From contig JAISIV010000140.1 in assembly GCA_031261865.1 (NCBI GenBank), forward strand, positions 1-6,513: 6,513 nt of DNA. The letters are read 5' to 3'. Positions 1-6,496 of this stretch are shown here, in pieces. The notes beneath the pieces were generated by a model. It was not told the DNA's origin. It did no database searches and worked only from the letters and a program-made list of their open reading frames with translations. The number at the start of each line of letters is the position of its first letter. The stretch's first letter is position 1. The position numbers were made by a program, and so were the translations under genes. The DNA is from Lactobacillaceae bacterium (GTDB lineage: Bacteria; Bacillota; Bacilli; Lactobacillales; Lactobacillaceae).

Positions 1-1
1 A

Positions 2-493
2 AAAAATGATTTCCATCCATCAATTATTTATGCCTTGAAGGACAAACCAGAATTGTTTGAAGACACAGAGCATCGAACTGTTCCTCGAACACTAGAATTT
101 TTATCTAATTTGTTGAAAATCGCCGACAAAAACGGGATTGACGTTTCGGCGCAAGATTTCGAATCACTAATCGGTTCAGAAAATGCACCCCAATTTAAAT
201 ACATCTATGACCACATTAAGCAATTAGTATCGCTTTTAGATGTTGTCACAGATCAAAACGCAAAAAATGACTTTGATCAAATGTCGGATGCTGAAAAGTC
301 TTTTATTTGGCTCAATGGATTACATAACGTTACGGCCGCCTTTGATGAACAAATGGTTGAAATAGCACAAACTTTGCCGGCGGATACCTTGATGGCTACG
401 TTGAAAACTGATACCATTTGGTCGACTAACAACAATTTAGCAACCACCCAATTCCTTGCTGGTGCCTACAAAGCCTTGGAAGACATCGAATAA
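2..493 (+). CDS. C-terminal part of a probable AAA+ ATPase (MoxR/dynein-like), 5' end outside window
   Basis: The reading frame is open from base 2 to the TAA at 491-493, so at least 163 residues are visible and the true start lies upstream. The first in-frame start-like codon is a TTG at 35. It sits inside the conserved-looking stretch and has no ribosome binding site, so it is unlikely to be the start. The opening residues (HPSIIYALKDKPELF, then VPRTLEFLSNLL) resemble the segment after the ATPase core in MoxR-type and related AAA_5 proteins, where a Pro-Arg-Thr/Ser-Trp/Leu motif follows the small lid helices. The rest is soluble and helical, with many acidic residues and no membrane segment or secretion signal. 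The Walker motifs would lie upstream, so the ATPase assignment is an inference from the tail alone. If it is right, the protein would remodel or load a partner, often a von Willebrand A-domain protein encoded nearby; no such gene is visible here. Confidence 0.5.
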   Translation, partial: KNDFHPSIIYALKDKPELFEDTEHRTVPRTLEFLSNLLKIADKNGIDVSAQDFESLIGSENAPQFKYIYDHIKQLVSLLDVVTDQNAKNDFDQMSDAEKSFIWLNGLHNVTAAFDEQMVEIAQTLPADTLMATLKTDTIWSTNNNLATTQFLAGAYKALEDIE

Positions 494-530
494 GGTAATT
501 GCAAAAAAACAAACTTGAATACTTGCCTTA
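491..530. repeat. Weak inverted repeat between the AAA-like gene and the MORN gene
   Basis: TAAGGTAA at 491-498 can pair with TTGCCTTA at 523-530 (8 pairs, one of them G-T) around a 24-nt loop. The left arm begins at the stop codon of the upstream gene. No T-run follows on the + strand, so it is not a convincing terminator. The right arm touches a TATACT sequence at 529-534 that could be a -10 element, so an operator role is possible, but the stem is weak and may be chance. Confidence 0.2.
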
Positions 531-548
531 TACTATAAAACAGGGTTT

Positions 549-980
549 ATGAAGAGTGAGTTTTCATCAAAATTTAATCTTAAAACTGCGATCACGCCAA
601 TTATGATCGCAGTTTTTGGTGTTATCATCGTTTTTTCTTGGTTGATGGCCGCAACTATTGATAAAGATCAACATATAATGCACCAAGGTCAAGTCCTACT
701 CGATAAAAACAGCATCAACTATAACGGAAGCTACCGTGGAGATGATACTTTTGATGGCCAAGGGGATTTGAAATATCAAAACGGTGATGAATATGTCGGC
801 GGCTTTAAGGACGGCCAATTCGATGGAAGTGGCACTTTTACTTCTCACAACGGCTGGAAATTCGAAGGTACTTTTAAAAAAGGCGTTGCCGTAGATAAAG
901 GTGTTTTAACCTCTTCGAATGGAGAAGTTATTAATGTCATCGTTAATGGCGATAAATTTGAAAGAGAGGATAAGAAATAA
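549..980 (+). CDS. Membrane-anchored MORN-repeat protein
   Basis: This encodes a 143-residue protein. Residues 1-13 are polar with basic residues, and residues 14-36 form one hydrophobic segment (ITPIMIAVFGVIIVFSWLMA), so the N-terminus is a signal anchor and the rest is probably outside the membrane. Three MORN repeats of exactly 23 residues follow: 58-80 (starting YNGSYRG), 81-103 (starting YVGGFKDG from 82) and 104-126 (starting KFEGTFKKG). They show the usual Y/F-x-G-x-F/W pattern and the later G-x-G-x/N-G positions. MORN repeats form a short beta sheet used for protein or lipid binding, and no enzymatic residues are evident. The gene ends 3 nt before oatA, so the two are surely co-transcribed; this suggests a structural or regulatory helper of the acetyltransferase, which is inference. 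The ribosome site is poor (AGGG at 542-545, only 3 nt from ATG), but the start places the anchor correctly and no better start precedes it. Confidence 0.85.
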   Translation: MKSEFSSKFNLKTAITPIMIAVFGVIIVFSWLMAATIDKDQHIMHQGQVLLDKNSINYNGSYRGDDTFDGQGDLKYQNGDEYVGGFKDGQFDGSGTFTSHNGWKFEGTFKKGVAVDKGVLTSSNGEVINVIVNGDKFEREDKK

Positions 981-983
981 CTA

Positions 984-2801
984 ATGCGTATTAAATGGTT
1001 TAGTCTTGTCCGTGTGACTGGCTTACTTTTTGTCTTGACCTATCATTTCTGGAAGAATTTTTTGCCAGGTGGGTTTTTAGGTGTTGATGTTTTCTTTGTT
1101 TTCTCTGGATATTTAATTACGGCTTTATTTATCGATGAGTTCACGACTAAAAAGTCAATTAATTTCTTTCAATTTGTCAAAAGACGTCTGCTTCGAATTT
1201 TCCCACCACTTCTATTGGTGGTTTTAGTAACCCTTCCACTAGCTTTATTAATCAGTAAAGACTTCTTAAAAGACATGGTTAAACAAGTAACCAGCGCTTT
1301 AGGTTTTTTCTCGAACTTTTATGAGGCAACTAATGGTTCTTATGAAGCTCAATTCACGCCACATTTATTTGTGCATACTTGGTCACTATCAATCGAATTC
1401 CAGTTCTATATTATTTGGGGACTGATCATTTGGCTTACTTCTGTTTTGATCAAGCGAAAAGTTCCAGAATCTGGCTATTGGGTAACAATTCGTGCAAGAG
1501 TTTTGTTGATGTCTGTAGTTTTAGCTCTTGTCAGCTTTACTACCATGTTTGTATGGTCTTTTAGTCTAAAAGAATTTTCACCAATTTATTATTCGTCTAT
1601 TGCTCATATCTTCCCGTTTTTCGTAGGAGCATCTGTAGCCTCATTTGGTGGAATTAGAGCCGTTTCTAAGAATTTTATTCAAACTAGAAATAAATGGAGT
1701 CTAGCTAGAACAATTATTACTTTCTTAATTGGTTTTATTACATTAACTGTCTTAGCTTTTACAATGAAATTTACTGAACAGAGCACTTTTTTGTTTGGTT
1801 TTTTGATTGCCTCAATCGCTGCCAGTTTGATGATTTATTCAGCTAGAATTCTTCATGAAAAAACTCCAAACACCGAAGAACCAAAAGTTTTGACTTTTTT
1901 GGCTGATATATCATATTCCGTTTACTTATTCCATTGGCCATTGATGATTATTTTTGAGCAAATGTTTGGCACTACTATCGGAATTATTCTTACAATAATT
2001 TTCTCGATTGCTTTTTCAGCTTTTTCTTACTATTTGTTTGAACCAATCGTGGCAGGTAAAACACCTAAGATTTTCGACAAACGGGATGATTTGACTTTAC
2101 CTTTCAATATCTTCCTTTTGGCGTTAGGCTTTGTTTTAGTTGTAGCAAGTGCTACTTCAATTTCCAATGAGCCTCAGCATACTGTCCTAGAAGAACAATT
2201 AATCGCTGATCGTTACTACCAGGACGCAAACAAACTTCAACAAGCCGCTAGTCCCGTCATTGTCAACAAAGAAAACTCCAAAGAAATTCCTAAAGGAGTG
2301 ACTATCATTGGGGACAGCGTTACGGTTGGAGCTCGTGATTATTTGACTAGTCATATTCCAGATTCTGAAGTCGACGCCATGGGAAACCGTCGCCTGGATC
2401 AAGGTTATGACATCTTTGAAGATGCGATTAAAAATAATACACTTCGAGAAAATGTGGTCATAGCGCTTGGAACAAACGGAGAACCAGCTTGGCAAACATA
2501 TGTCGACAAATTTATTAAAGACTTGCCTGCAGGACACCGCTTGATTTTGATGACACCACATGATGGAAAAGCGGATTCCACTTTCGCATCAGAACAAACG
2601 GCTGAATACGAAAGAACTTTAATTGGTAAGTATGACTATTTGACGATCGCGGATTGGAATAAAGTAGCAAAGAAAAACCCACAAATTTTCGTTGGTGGCG
2701 ATGGCACTCACTTCGCTGGTAACCCGGAAGGTTCAAAGTTATTCAACCAAGTAATTCAAGACGCGCTGACCAAAGCAGAAAAGAAGTCCGTTAAATTATG
2801 A
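984..2801 (+). CDS. oatA: OatA-like peptidoglycan O-acetyltransferase (acyltransferase 3 + SGNH domains)
   Basis: This 605-residue integral membrane enzyme matches the usual length of OatA, which O-acetylates peptidoglycan amino sugars and so protects the wall against lysozyme. Residues 1 to about 392 are an acyltransferase-3 domain with roughly 11 membrane segments. Visible motifs are R10..G13LL with the Y20-H21 pair, SGYL at 41-44, the HTWSLSIEFQFY block at 131-142 and YLFHWPL at 314-320. A polar linker (393-437) leads to an extracellular SGNH hydrolase-like domain. That domain has the GDSV nucleophile block (Ser445), the LGTNG block (Asn498) and the DGTH block (Asp573, His576), so all three residues of a Ser-His-Asp triad are present. 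In this family the membrane domain passes acetyl groups outward and the SGNH domain transfers them to the glycan. The sequence does not decide between MurNAc (OatA) and GlcNAc (OatB) as target. GAGAGG at 964-969 lies 14 nt upstream of the ATG, rather far, so translation may be coupled to the MORN gene. Confidence 0.88.
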   Translation: MRIKWFSLVRVTGLLFVLTYHFWKNFLPGGFLGVDVFFVFSGYLITALFIDEFTTKKSINFFQFVKRRLLRIFPPLLLVVLVTLPLALLISKDFLKDMVKQVTSALGFFSNFYEATNGSYEAQFTPHLFVHTWSLSIEFQFYIIWGLIIWLTSVLIKRKVPESGYWVTIRARVLLMSVVLALVSFTTMFVWSFSLKEFSPIYYSSIAHIFPFFVGASVASFGGIRAVSKNFIQTRNKWSLARTIITFLIGFITLTVLAFTMKFTEQSTFLFGFLIASIAASLMIYSARILHEKTPNTEEPKVLTFLADISYSVYLFHWPLMIIFEQMFGTTIGIILTIIFSIAFSAFSYYLFEPIVAGKTPKIFDKRDDLTLPFNIFLLALGFVLVVASATSISNEPQHTVLEEQLIADRYYQDANKLQQAASPVIVNKENSKEIPKGVTIIGDSVTVGARDYLTSHIPDSEVDAMGNRRLDQGYDIFEDAIKNNTLRENVVIALGTNGEPAWQTYVDKFIKDLPAGHRLILMTPHDGKADSTFASEQTAEYERTLIGKYDYLTIADWNKVAKKNPQIFVGGDGTHFAGNPEGSKLFNQVIQDALTKAEKKSVKL

Positions 2802-3481
2802 TTGAAGACATTTTTAACGGCATCACCATTTATCAAGACGATAATTTACCCAAATATCAAATTGATGCTTTTTTATTGGCTGATTTTGCCGATTCAGTAA
2901 CTAAAACTTCATCATTAACGCTTGACTTGGGTTCCGGTACCGGGGCGGTCGGCTTACAATATTCCTTAAAAAACCAAGGTCAAATTCACTTGATTGAAAT
3001 TCAAAGCGCATTACACGAGTTAGAAAAAAAGAGCATTGAGAAGAATAATCTCGGTTCTAGAGTAAAAGCTGTATTATCCGATATCAATGATTTAACAGAC
3101 ATTTACGGAATCAATAGTGTCGATGTGATTATCACTAATCCGCCTTATTTTGATACGCAGTCTTTTAAAAAACACTCAGAAGATGATGCATTTGCAATTG
3201 CTAGACATGAAATCAAAATTAATTTAAAAAGTCTGATTACAACCGCTAAAAAACTCCTTAAATCAAAAGGCAAGTTTTATATGATTCATCGAACAGACCG
3301 ATTAGCAGAAATTATGAATGAGTTGATCGGCAATGGTTTTGGAATCGAGAAAATGCAGTTTGTTTACCACGATAAAAATTCAAAATCCGAATTATTTTTA
3401 ATCAAAGCAATCAAACAGGGTTCCATTAAAGATATCAAGGTTGAAAAACCTATTTTCATTAATGAAGGCACCAATTATTAA
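2798..3481 (+). CDS. trmN6: TrmN6/YabB-like tRNA1(Val) adenine-37 N6-methyltransferase
   Basis: This 227-residue cytoplasmic methyltransferase has a Rossmann fold. The SAM-binding motif I is DLGSGTGAVGL at 43-53, an acidic residue follows in motif II (LIEIQ, 65-69), and NPPY at 114-117 is the signature of enzymes that methylate an exocyclic amino group on adenine or similar targets. The N-terminal pattern (IYQDDNLPKYQIDAFLLADF, 11-30) matches the YfiC/YabB family, in which the run before motif I normally reads as phenylalanine or tyrosine-rich with a D-A/S-xLL-A segment. The expected role is N6-methylation of A37 in tRNA-Val, as known for E. coli YfiC; specificity here is inferred from family resemblance. 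The start ATG overlaps the oatA stop as ATGA, which indicates translational coupling; no strong ribosome site is present. It is somewhat shorter than typical members (about 240-250) but shows no missing motif. Confidence 0.82.
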   Translation: MIEDIFNGITIYQDDNLPKYQIDAFLLADFADSVTKTSSLTLDLGSGTGAVGLQYSLKNQGQIHLIEIQSALHELEKKSIEKNNLGSRVKAVLSDINDLTDIYGINSVDVIITNPPYFDTQSFKKHSEDDAFAIARHEIKINLKSLITTAKKLLKSKGKFYMIHRTDRLAEIMNELIGNGFGIEKMQFVYHDKNSKSELFLIKAIKQGSIKDIKVEKPIFINEGTNY

Positions 3482-3521
3482 TTTTGTTTAGTGATAAACT
3501 TATATCGTTCAAGCGAAATTT

Positions 3522-3560
3522 AAAGTCAATAGGACATATTTTTGTTCTGTTGACTTTTTT
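3522..3560 (+). terminator. Strong intrinsic terminator after the MORN-oatA-trmN6 group
   Basis: AAAGTCAATAGGAC (3522-3535) pairs with GTTCTGTTGACTTT (3544-3557) over 14 positions, two of them G-T, around an 8-nt loop (ATATTTTT). Six Ts run from 3555 to 3560, followed by ATTT. It lies 40 nt after the trmN6 stop. It ends only 4 nt before the GGAG ribosome site of the next gene, so it might also act as an attenuator for that gene. Confidence 0.88.
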
Positions 3561-3564
3561 ATTT

Positions 3565-3568
3565 GGAG
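3565..3568 (+). promoter_or_regulatory. Ribosome binding site of the ABC exporter gene
   Basis: GGAG lies 7 nt before the ATG at 3576, a good spacing that supports this start. It begins 4 nt after the T-tract of the preceding terminator. I found no acceptable -35/-10 pair between the terminator and this site. Confidence 0.8.
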
Positions 3569-3575
3569 TGTATTC

Positions 3576-5246
3576 ATGAATAGGGTAATTCGAGATAATC
3601 TTAGATTTTTCATAATCGTCATTTTTACTTCATCGTTGTTTGCGGTGATGAGCATCTCAACGGCGGGCATTTATGGATATTTAGTTGATCATGCAAATAA
3701 AAAGTATGAGGAAATCTTTTTCTATTTGGTGTTGTCAGCAATGACGCTTTTGTTTTTAAGATGGGTATTCGACATCATCAATCAAGTTTTAATAGTCAGG
3801 TTTTCAAATCAAATATTATTCAAAGCACGTGAAAACATAATTAATTCGTCCGCCAATTCGAGCATCACTGATTCCCAAAAAATCCGAAAAAGTGAGTTTA
3901 TATCTCGATTGTTAAATGATTTAGATACCATTCATGACCAATATGTTACTCAGATTTTTTATCTTTTTTATCAGGTCACGGTCCTTGTAATTTCATCAAT
4001 CGTTGTACTCTACATTCAGCCAGTCTTATTCTTAGTTATCCTTGTTGGATCGTTATTGGTTTTTGCGATACCAACTCTAATGACCAAAAAACTGCAAATC
4101 AACGCTGATGATTATTCGAATAAATCTGAACGGTTGACGGCTTTTGTCACCGATTATTTCAATGGATTAACAACCATAAAATCCAATCAAGCAGAAAACT
4201 TATTTAAAGATAAATTTGAGGACATTAACCAAGATTTCACCAAGACTAGCGCAAGTGCCGGGAGTTGGTACGTTGCAAATTGGCAAACTTCTGGAGCATT
4301 AGGGATGATGATTCAATTTGTGGTTACTTTCGTTTCTATCTGGTTTATTATGCAAGGGAATTTTACGGTTGGCTTGATGTTAACAGTCAGTCAGGTGATG
4401 AATACGTTAGTTTTTCCATTAATTGATGTATTTAAACTAGTTCCTCAAATCCTAGCCAATCGACCAATCGTTAAAAAGGTCAACGACTTAATTCTTTCCC
4501 AACACCAAGCAAATGAAAATGTCCCGACCCTGAAATTTAATTCTTCAATTAAATTAAATGACGTTTCTTTAAAAATAGAAGGGAAGTCAATCCTATCGAA
4601 CATTAATTTAGACTTTGAAAAACGAAAAAAATATCTCGTCCTCGGAAATAGTGGTTCCGGTAAATCCACCGTTATGAAATTGATTTCCGGATATTATGAC
4701 AATTATGAAGGTGAAATCACAATCGATGGTCAGGCTACCTCTAGCTTTGAACAATTAATAGACAACATTGCGTACGTCGAACAAACCGCGCATATTTTTG
4801 AAACTACCGTCCAAGAAAATATTTTATTAAGTAGGGCGTTCGAAGAATCTAAAATGGAGAAGGTTCTTTCGATTAGCCAAGTTGATGCCTTCTTGAACGA
4901 GGATAAAGGTTTAAATACAGTTGTTGACGAGAGTCATGATTTTTCAGGTGGCGAACGACAACGAATCGCGATCGCTAGAGAACTTTACCAAGATAAACCA
5001 GTAATTATTTTCGATGAAAGCTTGTCTGGTATCAATCCAGAAACCTCTAATCAAATTGAGAATGATTTTTTGAACAATGACAACCTAACTTTTATCAATA
5101 TTACTCATCACGTTGATCTACAACTATTACCTAAGTACGATTCTGTAGTCTGGATAAAAGATGGTCACGTCTTTGATTTTGACACTCCAGATTCAATAAT
5201 TAAAAAAGCGGTTTTCAAAAAATTTGTTAAAGCAACAGACAATTAA
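3576..5246 (+). CDS. Half-size ABC exporter (membrane domain fused to ATPase)
   Basis: This 556-residue protein has a type IV exporter layout. Six hydrophobic segments lie near residues 11-35, 47-70, 126-147, 149-168, 241-260 and 264-285, followed by an ATPase domain from about 324. Seen there are Walker A GNSGSGKST (357-365), Q-loop Gln403 in AYVEQ, the exporter-type TVQENI (411-416), signature FSGGERQR (456-463), Walker B VIIFDE (476-481, catalytic Glu481) and switch His511. It should work as a homodimer, because no partner half-transporter is adjacent. All catalytic positions are kept, but two accessory ones differ: the aromatic A-loop residue is replaced near Ile334 (VSLKIEG), and the D-loop reads SGIN (484-487) instead of SALD. 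There is no peptidase domain, so it is not a peptide-maturing bacteriocin exporter. Substrate is unknown; drugs, lipids or peptides are all possible. It is flanked by terminators on both sides, so it is probably a one-gene unit. Confidence 0.88.
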   Translation: MNRVIRDNLRFFIIVIFTSSLFAVMSISTAGIYGYLVDHANKKYEEIFFYLVLSAMTLLFLRWVFDIINQVLIVRFSNQILFKARENIINSSANSSITDSQKIRKSEFISRLLNDLDTIHDQYVTQIFYLFYQVTVLVISSIVVLYIQPVLFLVILVGSLLVFAIPTLMTKKLQINADDYSNKSERLTAFVTDYFNGLTTIKSNQAENLFKDKFEDINQDFTKTSASAGSWYVANWQTSGALGMMIQFVVTFVSIWFIMQGNFTVGLMLTVSQVMNTLVFPLIDVFKLVPQILANRPIVKKVNDLILSQHQANENVPTLKFNSSIKLNDVSLKIEGKSILSNINLDFEKRKKYLVLGNSGSGKSTVMKLISGYYDNYEGEITIDGQATSSFEQLIDNIAYVEQTAHIFETTVQENILLSRAFEESKMEKVLSISQVDAFLNEDKGLNTVVDESHDFSGGERQRIAIARELYQDKPVIIFDESLSGINPETSNQIENDFLNNDNLTFINITHHVDLQLLPKYDSVVWIKDGHVFDFDTPDSIIKKAVFKKFVKATDN

Positions 5247-5248
5247 TA

Positions 5249-5281
5249 AAAGGGCGATTTCATTTAACGAAATCGCCCTTT
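5249..5281. terminator. Shared bidirectional terminator between convergent ABC and Nudix genes
   Basis: AAAGGGCGATTTC (5249-5261) pairs perfectly with GAAATCGCCCTTT (5269-5281): 13 base pairs with a 7-nt loop ATTTAAC. It begins 3 nt after the ABC stop codon. Read on the - strand the hairpin is followed by TTTTATTAATT, a fair U-tract. On the + strand only the three Ts of the stem follow, so termination is probably stronger for the Nudix transcript. The right arm and loop are also the last codons of the Nudix gene, whose stop is at 5260-5262. Confidence 0.85.
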
Positions 5282-5643
5282 AAGTAACTTTCAGGTTTTA
5301 TATTATGACCGAATAATTCTTTGACTTTAATCGGTAAGTATTGATTATGTTTATTTTCTCTAATTTTTTCGATTCCAAAAATAGTTTGGGGCAAGGCAGA
5401 AGTGGTAATCACATCATAGAAAGCTTCATCTTGGATCACAGAATTCAGCCCTTGAATCGAAAACTTGAAATCCGGCCCAAATTCCTCTTGGATTTCACGA
5501 GTAATTGCTTCAACTTCAGTTTCATTATTTTCGATTCCACCACCAACGAAAACTGAGTATTCAAGATTATCTTTAATTCTTTTGATTAGGTAATAATGTT
5601 TAGTTTCCGGATTATAGATAATTGCTCTCACGCGTTTAATCAT
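5260..5643 (-). CDS. Nudix hydrolase
   Basis: This is a 127-residue single-domain protein using the ATG at 5643-5641. The complete Nudix box G-x5-E-x7-RE-U-x-EE-x-G is present: Gly35, Glu41, Arg49-Glu50, Glu53-Glu54 and Gly56. Only the last hydrophobic position is replaced, by Pro57. These glutamates bind Mg2+ and cleave a nucleoside diphosphate linked to another group. The real substrate (oxidised nucleotide, nucleotide sugar, dinucleotide polyphosphate) cannot be read from the box. A longer version from a TTG at 5670 would add nine residues, but the ATG is followed by IKRVRAIIYN, a normal first strand for this fold, so I chose it. The start overlaps the end of the glycosyltransferase gene by 8 nt (ATGATTAA), which indicates coupled translation; GGAAAA lies about 13 nt upstream. 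The C-terminal codons for KGDFVK form part of the terminator hairpin. Confidence 0.85.
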   Translation of the reverse strand: MIKRVRAIIYNPETKHYYLIKRIKDNLEYSVFVGGGIENNETEVEAITREIQEEFGPDFKFSIQGLNSVIQDEAFYDVITTSALPQTIFGIEKIRENKHNQYLPIKVKELFGHNIKPESYLKGDFVK

Positions 5644-6391
5644 GAGGCAGATGTTTTCCAATTTCCACAATTTGGGCGTCGATTTCTCGTTCGCGTGAAC
5701 GCATAGCGCTAGTCGCTGTATGAATAATGCTACTTGAACGATTGACTTTGTAATAGTAGGTTTCGCTTGTATAAATAAACTTTGGTTTTATTTCTGGACT
5801 AGCAATTAATTCAGCAATCCATAGATGATCTTCAGCAAGTTGCAGGAATTCGTCAAACCGAACTCCTGACTTTTTTAAGGCTGACATCCGATATCCCTTA
5901 TTCCAAACCATTCCAGTGATGTCATTCCCACGACTAGAAACCCATTTGAACATCTGTTTTCGATCGATGTAATTCCATTTGGGTTCTCGATATTCAACTT
6001 CGTAAGGTAAACTTCCACCCCAATCAAATGCAACGCTAGACACATCAATATCAGGATTTTGTTCTAAAGCATGAACCAACAAGTAAACAAAAAGGGGACT
6101 AACAATATCGTCTCCATCAACGAAAATAAAATATTCTCCTTTGGCTTCGTCAATCAAACGATTTCGAACATTTCCAACACCAATATGCTTTCCAGTTTCG
6201 ATTAGTCGAATCCGAGAATCTTTTTCTTGAGCTTCTTTTATTTGTCGCACGGTGGAATCATTGGAATCGTCATCAACAACCAAAATTTCCATGTTTTCGT
6301 AGGTTTGATTACTAATTGATTTGAGAGTTTTGTCGATATATCCTGCCAAGTTATAAGTTGGCACAGCAACAGTGACTAATGAATGTTTCAT
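5636..6391 (-). CDS. Family 2 (GT-A) glycosyltransferase
   Basis: This is a 251-residue cytoplasmic enzyme with no membrane segment. The N-terminus starts directly with the GT-A nucleotide-binding strand VAVPTYN (8-14), followed by ILVVDDDSNDST (36-47), the metal and sugar-nucleotide site FVDGDD (90-95, the DxD motif) and AEDHLW (186-191), whose acidic residue fits the usual catalytic base position. GMVWNKGYR (160-168) and YYKVNRSSSI (213-222) are also typical of family 2 enzymes of capsule, exopolysaccharide or wall polymer synthesis. The donor and acceptor sugars cannot be told. It ends about 30 residues after the YYKVNRSSSI block and is shorter than many EpsJ-like relatives (often above 300), but nothing indicates a frameshift. 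No Shine-Dalgarno sequence is visible within 15 nt of the ATG; only AAAAAAG lies near. It is the first gene of a two-gene unit with the Nudix hydrolase. Confidence 0.87.
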   Translation of the reverse strand: MKHSLVTVAVPTYNLAGYIDKTLKSISNQTYENMEILVVDDDSNDSTVRQIKEAQEKDSRIRLIETGKHIGVGNVRNRLIDEAKGEYFIFVDGDDIVSPLFVYLLVHALEQNPDIDVSSVAFDWGGSLPYEVEYREPKWNYIDRKQMFKWVSSRGNDITGMVWNKGYRMSALKKSGVRFDEFLQLAEDHLWIAELIASPEIKPKFIYTSETYYYKVNRSSSIIHTATSAMRSREREIDAQIVEIGKHLPHD

Positions 6392-6468
6392 GAAATATAT
6401 TTTAGTCTTTTTTAGGATTTGACTCTTGTGAAAAAGGAGTGAGCGTAATAATCGTGGAGCCGTTATTT

Positions 6469-6473
6469 AGGAG
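6469..6473 (+). promoter_or_regulatory. Strong Shine-Dalgarno in the right-hand divergent intergenic region
   Basis: AGGAG lies 5 nt before an ATG at 6479, but that frame reads only Met-Thr-Arg-Asp before a TGA at 6491-6493. A second ATG follows in the same frame at 6497. The signal shows that a + strand translated gene or leader begins here. Between 6392 and 6468 I saw no clean promoter pair: TTGACT at 6419-6424 is 21 nt from TAATAA at 6446, too far apart for a standard element. Confidence 0.45.
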
Positions 6474-6496
6474 ATAATATGACAAGAGATTGAAAA

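Noticed and set aside
35..493. A complete short gene starting at TTG 35
   Set aside because: The frame is open to the window edge, the TTG lies inside a conserved-looking segment, and no ribosome site precedes it; a gene truncated by the window fits better.
515..539. Promoter for the MORN-oatA group using TTGAAT (515) or TTGCCT (523) with TATACT (529) or TATAAA (534)
   Set aside because: The -35-like and -10-like hexamers are too close together or overlap; no pair has 16-18 nt spacing. A -10 element alone is too weak to call.
3550..3578. TTGACT at 3550-3555 as a -35 element for the ABC gene
   Set aside because: It is part of the terminator stem, and the position 17 nt downstream reads TTCATG, the start codon itself.
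3576..5246. Bacteriocin-type peptide exporter
   Set aside because: There is no N-terminal C39 peptidase domain, and no small double-glycine precursor or immunity gene is seen nearby.
5644..5670. Longer Nudix protein starting at TTG 5670
   Set aside because: The extra nine residues lie within the glycosyltransferase coding end and add nothing to the fold; ATG 5643 gives the normal start for the family.
6419..6451. Promoter TTGACT...TAATAA in the right intergenic region
   Set aside because: The spacing is 21 nt, outside the normal range, and the alternative TTGTGA/TAATCG pair matches poorly.
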